The notes under the pieces: generated by a model
Databases searched by the model: none
What the model was told of the DNA's origin: nothing
The model's input: the letters and a program-made list of their open reading frames with translations, nothing else
Assembly: GCA_027669155.1 (NCBI GenBank)
Contig: JAQEDR010000039.1
Span: 1-8,427 of the forward strand
Direction of reading: 5' to 3'
DNA length: 8,427 nucleotides
Source of the DNA: Peptoniphilaceae bacterium AM52-5BH
GTDB taxonomy: Bacteria > Bacillota > Clostridia > Tissierellales > Peptoniphilaceae
In this document: positions 1 to 6,551 of the stretch, one piece after another
Numbering within the stretch: position 1 is the first letter of the stretch
Layout: each line of letters opens with the position of its first letter
Made by a program: the position numbers and the translations under genes

Positions 1-2
1 AA

Positions 3-1010
3 AAGCTGATAAAAGAAATTGCTATATTTTTACTTATAGTTTTAAGTTGTATGTTTGCAATTGATATCAATGTATTTAAACTTAATAATGAATTACATAA
101 ATTTTTTATTATTAGATTGGATATGATTTTTTTTATTGTGTCTTTATTTGGAATAATAGTGATAATAACAAAAGAGTTTTTAAATTTAGAAAAGGAATAC
201 ATTAACTTATGTAAAAGGATTGATGATTTTGATGAGAGTATAGTAAATCTTCCGATTTACTATAAAACTTTAGAAAGTTCTATAAATAAATTAAAACTCA
301 AGCAAAAAGATACAGCATATGAAATCAAAAAACGAGAAAATAATGAAAACGAGTTAATAACATATTTAGCTCACGACTTGAGAACTCCTTTAACATCTAT
401 CATTGGGTATCTATCAATGCTTGATGAAATGAGGGACTTGCCAAATAAACAAAGAGAGCAATATATTATACAAGTATTAGAAAAGTCATTGGAATTAGAA
501 GAACTAATAAATCAATTTTTTGAAATCACCAGATTAAATAATGGTGAGATTAGTATTTCTAAAGGAAAAATTGATCTAGAGTATTTTTTAATACAATTAA
601 AGGATGAATTATATCCTATGATGAAAGAAAACGATAATGAGATAAAAATATTCAGTGAGGGACAAATATTTGTAAATGTTGATCCAGATAAGATGAAAAG
701 AGCCTTTGAAAATATCTTTAAAAATGCACTTTTGTACTCTTATCCTAATACAGAAGTAAAAGTTAAAATATATCAAACTTATAAGTTTGCAATTGTAAAA
801 GTTATTAATGAAGCTGATACGCTAGAAGAAGCACAGATGAGAAATATGTTTAACAAGTTTACTAGATTAAATGGAGCAAGAAATTCTAAAAAAGCAGGTT
901 CTGGTTTAGGGCTACCTATCGCAAAAGAAATAGTTGAATTACATGGTGGCAAGATAGAGGTAGAAAGTTTTAAAAATAAAGTTATTTTTACCGTAAGTGT
1001 GCCAAAATAA
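3..1010 (+). CDS. VanS-like sensor histidine kinase, 5' end cut by window edge
   Basis: Membrane sensor kinase expected to autophosphorylate and pass phosphate to a partner response regulator, which is not in the window. The frame is open to the left edge. The first Met, at 51, lies inside a hydrophobic stretch (…IAIFLLIVLSCMFA…) that looks like transmembrane helix 1, so the true start is almost certainly upstream. Numbering from that Met: a short outside loop, helix 2 at about 19-40, and a charged, probably coiled linker at 44-100. The H box is LAHDLRTPLTS with phospho-acceptor His108. The N box is around 221-230 (N225), the F box FNKF at 267-270, and the G2 box GSGLGLPIAKEIVELHGG at 283-300. 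The DHp/CA sequence (NELITYLAHDLRTPLTSIIGYLSML; LLYSYPNT) closely matches the VanS family as I remember it. The usual DxGxG G1 box is replaced by NEADTLEE; VanS-type kinases often vary here. Sensing something envelope-related is inferred only from family and from the VanZ gene downstream. Confidence 0.93.
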   Translation, partial: KLIKEIAIFLLIVLSCMFAIDINVFKLNNELHKFFIIRLDMIFFIVSLFGIIVIITKEFLNLEKEYINLCKRIDDFDESIVNLPIYYKTLESSINKLKLKQKDTAYEIKKRENNENELITYLAHDLRTPLTSIIGYLSMLDEMRDLPNKQREQYIIQVLEKSLELEELINQFFEITRLNNGEISISKGKIDLEYFLIQLKDELYPMMKENDNEIKIFSEGQIFVNVDPDKMKRAFENIFKNALLYSYPNTEVKVKIYQTYKFAIVKVINEADTLEEAQMRNMFNKFTRLNGARNSKKAGSGLGLPIAKEIVELHGGKIEVESFKNKVIFTVSVPK

Positions 1011-1028
1011 AAAGTAAAATAAGAATAG

Positions 1029-1077
1029 CACCTCGATTATGTTTTAATTTACATAATTGAGGTGTTTTTTATTTTTT
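1029..1077 (+). terminator. Intrinsic terminator of the histidine kinase gene
   Basis: Two 14-nt arms at 1029-1042 (CACCTCGATTATGT) and 1051-1064 (ACATAATTGAGGTG) pair along their whole length with a single G-U, around an 8-nt loop. Six T residues follow directly, then an A and six more T. The hairpin starts 18 nt after the kinase stop, so it should end the two-component transcript. The ABC/RiPP genes would then need their own promoter. Confidence 0.93.
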
Positions 1078-1220
1078 GGAAATTAATAAAATCTTAAAAA
1101 TTAATTAATAGGAAATTAAAACACAAAACAATAATATATATTAAAATAAAAATAAGGAATAGGAAGATTGAAGTAGGGTTTCAGTTTAATTTAAACTTCC
1201 TTTTTTAGTAAGAGAGGTAT
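1078..1220 (+). promoter_or_regulatory. Leader region of the ABC/RiPP operon with possible attenuator
   Basis: This gap follows a strong terminator and precedes the first gene of the run, so it should hold the operon promoter. The left part is nearly pure A/T. TATATT at 1137-1142 could be a -10, but no convincing -35 lies 17 nt upstream, so I cannot place the promoter. The right part holds GGAAG (1162-1166) and CTTCC (1196-1200), which can pair and are followed at once by six T (1201-1206). A competing pairing is GAAGT (1170-1174) with ACTTC (1195-1199). Either gives a short terminator-like hairpin just ahead of the Shine-Dalgarno AGAGAGG (1211-1217). Stems are only 5 bp, so attenuation is a weak inference. 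A VanR-type regulator binding here would be plausible. Confidence 0.35.
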
Positions 1221-1223
1221 TTG

Positions 1224-2111
1224 ATGGAATTAGAAATTAGGAATGTAAATAAAAAATTTAAAGATAAAATAGCGGTTAATAATGCATCAGCTACATTGAC
1301 TCCAGGAGTTTGGGGACTCTTAGGTGCAAATGGTGCTGGGAAAACAACTTTAATAAAAATGATCACTGGAATTAGTACACCGAGTCAAGGCGAAATTTTA
1401 TATAATGGGAAAAGTATAGATGAATTAGGAGAGGGTTACAGAAATCTATTAGGTTTCTTGCCTCAAGAATTCATTTGTGCTCCAGAGTTTACTGTATATT
1501 CATTTTTACAATATGTAGCGGCTTTAAAAGGTATGGACAAAAGCGAAACAATAAAGATGATAGATAAAACTCTTGAAATATTAAATCTATCAGATGTTAA
1601 ATACAAGAAAGTAGTCAAGCTTTCAGGAGGAATGAGAAGGAGAGTAGGAATTAGTCAAGCTATTTTAAATGATCCTAAAATATTAATTTTAGATGAACCA
1701 ACAGCAGGACTTGATCCTGGTGAGAGAATAAAATTAAGAAATTTTATCACGGAAATATCTAAAAATAAAATAGTTCTGCTTTCAACTCATATAGTTTCTG
1801 ATATTGAACATATATCAACTTCAAATTTAATTATGAAAGAAGGTAAATTTGTTCATTCTGGAACAACAGATGAATTGGTATCAAAAATTGAAAACATGGT
1901 ATATGAAGTATCTATGACGACTAGAGAATATGAGGAAAAAGAGTCGAATTTAAACATTGTCAATGTAAAGCATCAAGATGATGGCAATGTTCTAATAAGA
2001 TATATTTCAAATGACGAAAATATTTTGGAGAATTCTAAATTAACGAAAGCAAATTTGGAAGATTTTTATCTATGGACATTTCCAGAAGATAGAAGTTTTA
2101 AGGTGAATTAA
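1224..2111 (+). CDS. ABC transporter ATP-binding protein
   Basis: Cytoplasmic nucleotide-binding subunit that powers an ABC-2-type transporter. With the ATG start it has 295 residues. It shows Walker A GANGAGKTT (34-42), Q-loop LPQEF (Gln81), signature LSGGMRRRVGISQA (from 133), Walker B ILILDEPTAGLDP (153-165, catalytic Glu158) and H-loop STHIV (His189). All catalytic motifs are intact. The last ~90 residues are an accessory domain without a motif I recognise. A TTG at 1221 is in frame, but the Shine-Dalgarno AGAGAGG (1211-1217) is only 3 nt from it and 6 nt from the ATG at 1224, so I chose the ATG. Its stop is one base from the next gene's start, so it surely pairs with that permease. No other intact ATPase lies nearby, so it probably also serves the second permease at 5292. 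The substrate is unknown; the modified peptide made next door is the obvious candidate, for export or self-immunity. Confidence 0.95.
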   Translation: MELEIRNVNKKFKDKIAVNNASATLTPGVWGLLGANGAGKTTLIKMITGISTPSQGEILYNGKSIDELGEGYRNLLGFLPQEFICAPEFTVYSFLQYVAALKGMDKSETIKMIDKTLEILNLSDVKYKKVVKLSGGMRRRVGISQAILNDPKILILDEPTAGLDPGERIKLRNFITEISKNKIVLLSTHIVSDIEHISTSNLIMKEGKFVHSGTTDELVSKIENMVYEVSMTTREYEEKESNLNIVNVKHQDDGNVLIRYISNDENILENSKLTKANLEDFYLWTFPEDRSFKVN

Positions 2112-2112
2112 A

Positions 2113-3390
2113 ATGAAAATTTACTTAAATGAGATAAAGAGGATTTTATCAATAAGATCAAATCAAATTATAATATTGTTATCGCTATTTTTAGCTATAT
2201 TATTTTCTATAGTTCCTATTAATTTTACTAGAATTTCCTATAAGGAAGGAGATGAAGTGAAAAATCTAAAAGGAAAACAGGCAATAGAATATATTAAAAA
2301 AGCTAAAGAGCCATATTCAGGTAATATGACAGAAGATTTAATATATAATAGCACAAAAAAATATAGAGAAGTATTAAAACAAAACAATGTTACTGATAGG
2401 TCAGAATTAAAACCTGAAATTAATACAAAAGAACTTATGCCTATGGAACATATAAGCAAGAAAGTAAATGAAGTATTTACAGATATTCAAAGTAATAACC
2501 TTTCTCCAGTTTTAAGCATGGATATCAATGATAATAAAAACTTTTATAACAAAGTATTCGATTATCTAAATATGGTAATTAAAAGTGAATATCCTAATAA
2601 AGCTCAGAATCAAATTATGAAAAAATCTGAAAAAGCATTGGACAAAATAAAAACTCCTTACGAATATTATGGATATTATAATACAAACGCAAATGATTAT
2701 AGGGAATTCTACAATACGATAATAATACTTTTAATGGTTGTAGTAGCGGCTCCAATATTCTCGTCAGATAGTGAGAATGATTTAGATTATATATTTAAAA
2801 CAACTAAATATGGCAGAAGAAAGTTTGCCATCTATAAAATTCTAGCAATACTTACGATTTCGGTATTAACTTTGCTCTTAGGAAACTTTATACAAGGCTC
2901 TATATTAGACTATGCTTTTGGAACAGAGTATAAAAAGACTTCTGTTCAGATGATGTTTAGTGCTTTAAGTTTGCATAATTGGAACTTTGGACAGTTTAAT
3001 AAATATATGCTTATTTGTAATAGTATCATATTGATTTCAACTATTCTTGCTACACTAATTATTTCTGTACTAAGTAAAAGGAAAGCAGAGTCAATAACGA
3101 AGTCAATAATATTATCAATATTTCCAACGATTATTTCTCCTATAGCTATGATTAGTGCTATAAACTATGTTTTCCCATCTTCAGGAATAGGACTAATTAA
3201 TTCATTACAAAATCAAATTGCTGATTTTAATTTTGTGAATGTTTTTGGGAATTGGATGAGTTCATCAAATCTTATAATGATATCAGCTGTAATATATATT
3301 ATTGTTTTACCAAGTTTAATAGTAATAATGTATTCAAAACAAGGAGGTAAATATGGATTTAATAGCCCTAGAAGAAAAATTAGAAAATAA
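2113..3390 (+). CDS. ABC-2-type permease, first of two paralogs
   Basis: Membrane subunit of 425 residues with predicted helices at about 18-37, 198-218, 240-262, 298-320, 332-353 and 386-406. A large, charged, probably extracytoplasmic domain lies between helices 1 and 2 (about 40-197). This is the layout of ABC-2-type permeases with a big first loop. The start follows AAGGTG (2100-2105), inside the ATPase 3' end. It is clearly homologous to the permease at 5292: both start IYL-x-E-L/I-KR-x-LS, share YYG-Y near the end of the loop, share a NDLDYIFKTTKYGRRKF / NHLDPIFRTTKNGRNKY segment after helix 2, and share a later QM-x-x-x-x-x-LS-x-x-N block. Its basic C-terminal tail (GFNSPRRKIRK) is encoded by bases that also start the maturase gene. 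Together with the ATPase it probably moves a peptide or lipid out of the membrane. I do not recognise a named family. Confidence 0.9.
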   Translation: MKIYLNEIKRILSIRSNQIIILLSLFLAILFSIVPINFTRISYKEGDEVKNLKGKQAIEYIKKAKEPYSGNMTEDLIYNSTKKYREVLKQNNVTDRSELKPEINTKELMPMEHISKKVNEVFTDIQSNNLSPVLSMDINDNKNFYNKVFDYLNMVIKSEYPNKAQNQIMKKSEKALDKIKTPYEYYGYYNTNANDYREFYNTIIILLMVVVAAPIFSSDSENDLDYIFKTTKYGRRKFAIYKILAILTISVLTLLLGNFIQGSILDYAFGTEYKKTSVQMMFSALSLHNWNFGQFNKYMLICNSIILISTILATLIISVLSKRKAESITKSIILSIFPTIISPIAMISAINYVFPSSGIGLINSLQNQIADFNFVNVFGNWMSSSNLIMISAVIYIIVLPSLIVIMYSKQGGKYGFNSPRRKIRK

Positions 3391-4906
3391 GTACAAAGAG
3401 TTATGCAAGGAAGAATATCCAGGAAGATTAGGCAAAACATTTAAGACAAAACGTAATTTTTATTATTATGATAGTGGTACTGGTAAGGTAGCACAAATAA
3501 ACGAAAACGTTTATAAAGTCTTAACTAAATTTTTAGAGAGTGAAAATTTTTGGGATTTTATGAAACTTGATATGTCTGAACAAGAATTTTATAAAGCTAT
3601 AAATGAAATAAAAGATGCGATTAATAAAGAAAGCATACTTTCAGCAAATAAATTTGATTGTTTGACTGGAAAAACTTATGAGCAAATTGATGAGATACTA
3701 GATAATGAGATACAGAATGTTACACTAGAGGTTACTGAGAAATGCAATTTAAGGTGTAAATATTGTATCTATAATGAATCTCATCCTGAATACAGAGCTT
3801 TTGGTCATAAGAATATGGACTGGGAAGTAGCAAAAAAAGCTGTTGATTTTTTAAAAGCTCATTCACAAAATTCTGATGAACGTCATATTGGATTTTATGG
3901 TGGAGAACCATTAATAAACTATGATCTTATAAAGAAAACAACAGATTATGCGAATAAGTTATTTGATAAAATGATTTATTCTATGACAACAAATGCTACT
4001 TTAATGAATGAAGAAATTGCTGATTATATTATGAGGAATAAATTTAATATTATAGTAAGTTTAGATGGATATAAAGAGCTTCATAATAAAAATAGATTGT
4101 TTGTTTCTGGGGAAGGAAGCTTTGAAAATACTATTAGGGGATTAAAAATTCTATTAAAATCAGCGGAAAAATATAATAATAAAGAAAGTATTACATTAAA
4201 TATGGTAATCGAAGGACCTGATTATGAAGATGAGTATGATAAAATACAACTTTATTTAAATGAATGCGATTGGTTGCCTAATAATATAAATATATTAACA
4301 TCTTCTATAGATTATGGACCACATGAAAGTATATATACAAGACCACAATCTTATGAAGAAAGAATGATTCTAAAAGATTATTACGATCCAATCTTATCGT
4401 GGGATAAAAAAAATAAAAAAAGGAATAAAGATAATACTAATGTCCTATTTACAGATGCTGATGTAGACAAAGCTATGATGATTATACACAAAAGATTATT
4501 ATCTGAAAAACCTGTTAAAAAATATGGGATGAATGGTTGTTGTGTCCCTGGAGAAAGACGAATATATGTAACAGTTGACGGAAGCTTCAAAATTTGTGAA
4601 AAGGTAGGGGATATTCCAGAGATAGGAAATGTAGACAAAGGATTTGATAAAAAAAGAATTAAAGAATTATATTTTGATGATTTTATTAAAGAAGCTAATA
4701 AATATTGCAAAGACTGCTGGGCAATTAATTTATGCACTCTATGCTATGTAAATTGTTATGACAAAAATGGGATGCACTTTGATTATAGACACAATTCTTG
4801 TAGAAGTGAAAGAAATTATTTGTTAGGTAGCTTGATAAAATATCATGAGATATTGGAAGAAAATCCAGATGTACTTGAGGAATTTAACGAAATTGAGTTT
4901 CAATGA
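3353..4906 (+). CDS. Radical SAM/SPASM Cys-rich peptide maturase (CcpM-like)
   Basis: Cytoplasmic iron-sulfur enzyme of 517 residues, expected to use S-adenosylmethionine to install thioether (Cys sulfur to carbon) crosslinks in the six-Cys peptide encoded next. Residues ~25-100 (YYYDSGTGKVAQINENVYKV…) look like a PqqD/RRE-type leader-recognition region. The radical SAM motif is CNLRCKYC (Cys131, 135, 138), followed by the SAM-binding GGEPL (183-187). The C-terminus is a SPASM domain: CCVPGERRIYVTVDG (396-410), Cys415, IGNVDKG, then Cys452, 455, 461, 464, 468 and 483, enough ligands for two auxiliary 4Fe-4S clusters. The start is set by a perfect AAGGAGG (3341-3347) 5 nt before the ATG, although this overlaps the permease gene by 38 nt in another frame. 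That arrangement suggests translational coupling. From memory, the family could be the clostridial 'Cys-rich peptide maturase CcpM'; the sactisynthase of ruminococcin C is a more distant model. The radical SAM/SPASM assignment is certain; the crosslink type is inferred. Confidence 0.95.
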   Translation: MDLIALEEKLENKYKELCKEEYPGRLGKTFKTKRNFYYYDSGTGKVAQINENVYKVLTKFLESENFWDFMKLDMSEQEFYKAINEIKDAINKESILSANKFDCLTGKTYEQIDEILDNEIQNVTLEVTEKCNLRCKYCIYNESHPEYRAFGHKNMDWEVAKKAVDFLKAHSQNSDERHIGFYGGEPLINYDLIKKTTDYANKLFDKMIYSMTTNATLMNEEIADYIMRNKFNIIVSLDGYKELHNKNRLFVSGEGSFENTIRGLKILLKSAEKYNNKESITLNMVIEGPDYEDEYDKIQLYLNECDWLPNNINILTSSIDYGPHESIYTRPQSYEERMILKDYYDPILSWDKKNKKRNKDNTNVLFTDADVDKAMMIIHKRLLSEKPVKKYGMNGCCVPGERRIYVTVDGSFKICEKVGDIPEIGNVDKGFDKKRIKELYFDDFIKEANKYCKDCWAINLCTLCYVNCYDKNGMHFDYRHNSCRSERNYLLGSLIKYHEILEENPDVLEEFNEIEFQ

Positions 4907-4923
4907 AATATTGTGAATTAGAT

Positions 4924-4947
4924 AAATATATAGGTACATATATATTT
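4924..4947 (+). repeat. AT-only hairpin before the precursor gene
   Basis: AAATATATA (4924-4932) and TATATATTT (4939-4947) are perfect inverted repeats of 9 bp around GGTACA. They lie between the maturase stop and the precursor's strong ribosome binding site (AGGAGGTGA, 4960-4968). The stem is A-U only and so weak. It may protect or mark the 5' end of a processed precursor mRNA, or be chance in AT-rich DNA. Confidence 0.35.
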
Positions 4948-4972
4948 AAATATGTGATGAGGAGGTGAAGTT

Positions 4973-5170
4973 ATGAAGTTTATAAATCCGTTAGGTAGAC
5001 ATCCAGGAAGTGGAGCTCAACCACAAGCGTGTATGTGTTCTACAGGATATGCAGGTTATCGTGGAAACAATGATAGTTGCATTCATTGTGGATGTGGTTG
5101 CGGTAGTAAAGGAGAATATAGGACTGGTAACAAAGTTCGTTCTGTGACAACTCCTAGAGCATCATATTAA
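4973..5170 (+). CDS. Six-cysteine RiPP precursor peptide (sactipeptide/ranthipeptide-like)
   Basis: A 65-residue peptide with one of the best ribosome binding sites in the window (AGGAGGTGA, 4 nt spacing), fitting a highly made precursor. Residues 1-19 (MKFINPLGRHPGSGAQPQA) have no Cys and resemble a leader. The core has Cys20, 22, 36, 39, 41 and 43: CxC, 13 residues, then CxxCxCxC. It is rich in Gly, Ser, Thr, Asn and Tyr, residues used as thioether acceptors, and ends in a basic tail (KVRSVTTPRASY). The CxC…CxxxC layout of ruminococcin C is similar but not the same. From memory, the MKFI…P leader and clustered CxC motifs also fit the clostridial 'Clo7bot' Cys-rich peptides that pair with CcpM maturases. 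The upstream neighbour is exactly such a maturase. A metal-binding protein is the alternative, but Zn/Cu metallothioneins rarely sit beside a SPASM enzyme. Mature form, cleavage site and activity are unknown; antibacterial action is inferred. Confidence 0.85.
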   Translation: MKFINPLGRHPGSGAQPQACMCSTGYAGYRGNNDSCIHCGCGCGSKGEYRTGNKVRSVTTPRASY

Positions 5171-5180
5171 ATTATGAATC

Positions 5181-5232
5181 ATAGAGGCTCACACTATATA
5201 GAAATTTTAGTCTATATTTTGTGGGCTTCTAT
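5181..5232 (+). promoter_or_regulatory. Long RNA hairpin between precursor and second permease
   Basis: ATAGAGGCTCACA (5181-5193) pairs over all 13 positions with TGTGGGCTTCTAT (5220-5232), using two G-U pairs. Inside it, ATATAG (5196-5201) pairs with CTATAT (5212-5217), so the whole forms one extended stem. It begins 11 nt after the precursor stop. The bases after it (ATTAATTATAAATAATAAG) are not a T-run, so it is not a classical intrinsic terminator. It more likely slows 3' decay or partly blocks read-through, keeping precursor mRNA above that of the downstream membrane genes. The G-U pairs show it works as RNA in the plus direction better than as a DNA palindrome. Confidence 0.75.
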
Positions 5233-5291
5233 ATTAATTATAAATAATAAGACTAGTTTGCTTTGTCAAAGCTGTAGGGGAGGTATAGATT

Positions 5292-6521
5292 ATGAACATA
5301 TATTTACAGGAACTAAAAAGATTTTTATCTAAAAAATCAGTAAGAGTTTATTTGGTCGTGGGTTTATTTTTTACTTTTTTGATATCATTTATTACTTATA
5401 GAACTGTACAATATGATGATATAAGTTCTGGTGATACAATTACCTATTTTGGAAAAGAGGCTATAGATCATTTTAATGAGGATGATAAAGCTTCTGAAGG
5501 TTATTTGACAGAAGAAAAAATGACAAAAATAGTAAAATTTTATAATAAAACATTAGATAATGAAAATGTAGACAGTAGGGAAAAATTATCGAGAAAAGCT
5601 GATAAAAATATATCACAATTTAATCCAATACTAAGAGTGATAACATATCCTTATACAAGTACAACATCAGGAGGTTTACTTGATGTAAGTGAACTTGATA
5701 CAAAAAAAGGTTTAAATTTTTATCAAAGTTGTTATGATGCGTTGAAAAGGGACATAAAACAGAAATATAACAATGACAAGATAACTGAATTTGCTCTAGA
5801 AAAATATAAAGAGGTAAATAAACCATATTATTATGGAGGATATTTTAGTGAAGATACACTATTTTTCGTAAATATTTTTATAACGGTATTATCACTAATT
5901 TGTATATTGATTTCATCACAGTGCATTGTTGAGGATAAAGAGAATCACCTAGATCCAATTTTTAGAACAACTAAAAATGGAAGAAATAAATATGTTTACA
6001 GCAAGGTACTTGCTTTAGTAAGTATTATATCGTTATATTTGATTATAAATATATCAATTTATTATGGAACTATTAAATATCTTTATACTAATGGTTTAGA
6101 TTCATCTTTTCAAATGTTACTATTTAATCAACTGTCAATATCTAATTTAACTATAGGTAAAGTTATATTAAGTGTATTTTTGTTAAGTATATTATTTACT
6201 ATTGCAAGTTCAATGATGTCAATATTTGTCGCTATAAATTCAAAAGTTTCTATGGTTTCATCAGCCATATCGAGTGCTTTATTTATTATTCCATCATTAT
6301 TGTATGGAAAAACTGAGTTTAAATCAATATTTTATTTTTTGCCGTCTTTGGGATTAGGTACTGCAGAAAATAGCTTAATTGAACAGTATCAAAAATTTGA
6401 ATTTGTTAAGTTGCCAGGTAAAATTTTATGGGTTCCAAAGTTTCTAGTAATAATGGCTTTAATTAATATTGCTCTGTATTTATTGCTAAGTATAAAATCA
6501 TATAACAAAATAGAGCAATAA
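5292..6521 (+). CDS. ABC-2-type permease, second paralog
   Basis: Membrane subunit of 409 residues, start set by GGGGAGG (5277-5283) 8 nt before the ATG. Predicted helices lie near 18-38, 189-209, 238-260, 290-312, 320-338 and 383-401, with a large charged loop (about 40-185) between helices 1 and 2. The topology is the same as in the permease at 2113. The two share matching N-termini (NIYLQELKRFLS / KIYLNEIKRILS), the YYGGYF segment, HLDPIFRTTKNGRNKY after helix 2, and the SFQMLLFNQLS block. Identity elsewhere is low, so the duplication is old and the two probably form a heterodimer rather than being redundant. No ATPase directly accompanies it; the only intact one is at 1224. Placement after the precursor, with the long hairpin between, fits a lower-level structural or immunity role. 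The substrate is inferred to be the modified peptide. Confidence 0.9.
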   Translation: MNIYLQELKRFLSKKSVRVYLVVGLFFTFLISFITYRTVQYDDISSGDTITYFGKEAIDHFNEDDKASEGYLTEEKMTKIVKFYNKTLDNENVDSREKLSRKADKNISQFNPILRVITYPYTSTTSGGLLDVSELDTKKGLNFYQSCYDALKRDIKQKYNNDKITEFALEKYKEVNKPYYYGGYFSEDTLFFVNIFITVLSLICILISSQCIVEDKENHLDPIFRTTKNGRNKYVYSKVLALVSIISLYLIINISIYYGTIKYLYTNGLDSSFQMLLFNQLSISNLTIGKVILSVFLLSILFTIASSMMSIFVAINSKVSMVSSAISSALFIIPSLLYGKTEFKSIFYFLPSLGLGTAENSLIEQYQKFEFVKLPGKILWVPKFLVIMALINIALYLLLSIKSYNKIEQ

Positions 6522-6551
6522 ATATTTTAATGGGAAGTAGAGGATAAATAT

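Noticed and set aside
1114..1142. Possible promoter: AATTAA or TTAAAA with TATATT
   Set aside because: The -10 is acceptable but the -35 is poor or badly spaced; such strings are common in DNA this AT-rich.
2238..2459. Minus-strand open frame of 73 codons within the first permease gene
   Set aside because: No ribosome binding site, lies entirely opposite a well-supported gene, and its Phe/Leu/Ser-rich translation is what antisense of Lys/Asn/Glu-rich codons gives.
3213..3440. Minus-strand open frame across the permease-maturase overlap
   Set aside because: Opposite two supported genes, no ribosome binding site, hydrophobic composition explained by antisense reading of AT-rich codons.
4381..4737. 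Minus-strand open frame of 118 codons within the maturase SPASM region
   Set aside because: The plus-strand frame contains all conserved SPASM cysteines; the antisense frame has no recognisable domain or start signal.
4973..5170. Metallothionein or small zinc-ribbon protein as explanation of the Cys-rich peptide
   Set aside because: CxC and CxxC motifs would fit, but the Cys-free leader-like N-terminus, Gly/Ser/Asn-rich core and adjacent SPASM maturase fit a RiPP precursor better.
5620..5826. Minus-strand open frame of 68 codons within the second permease gene
   Set aside because: Antisense shadow without ribosome binding site or family resemblance.
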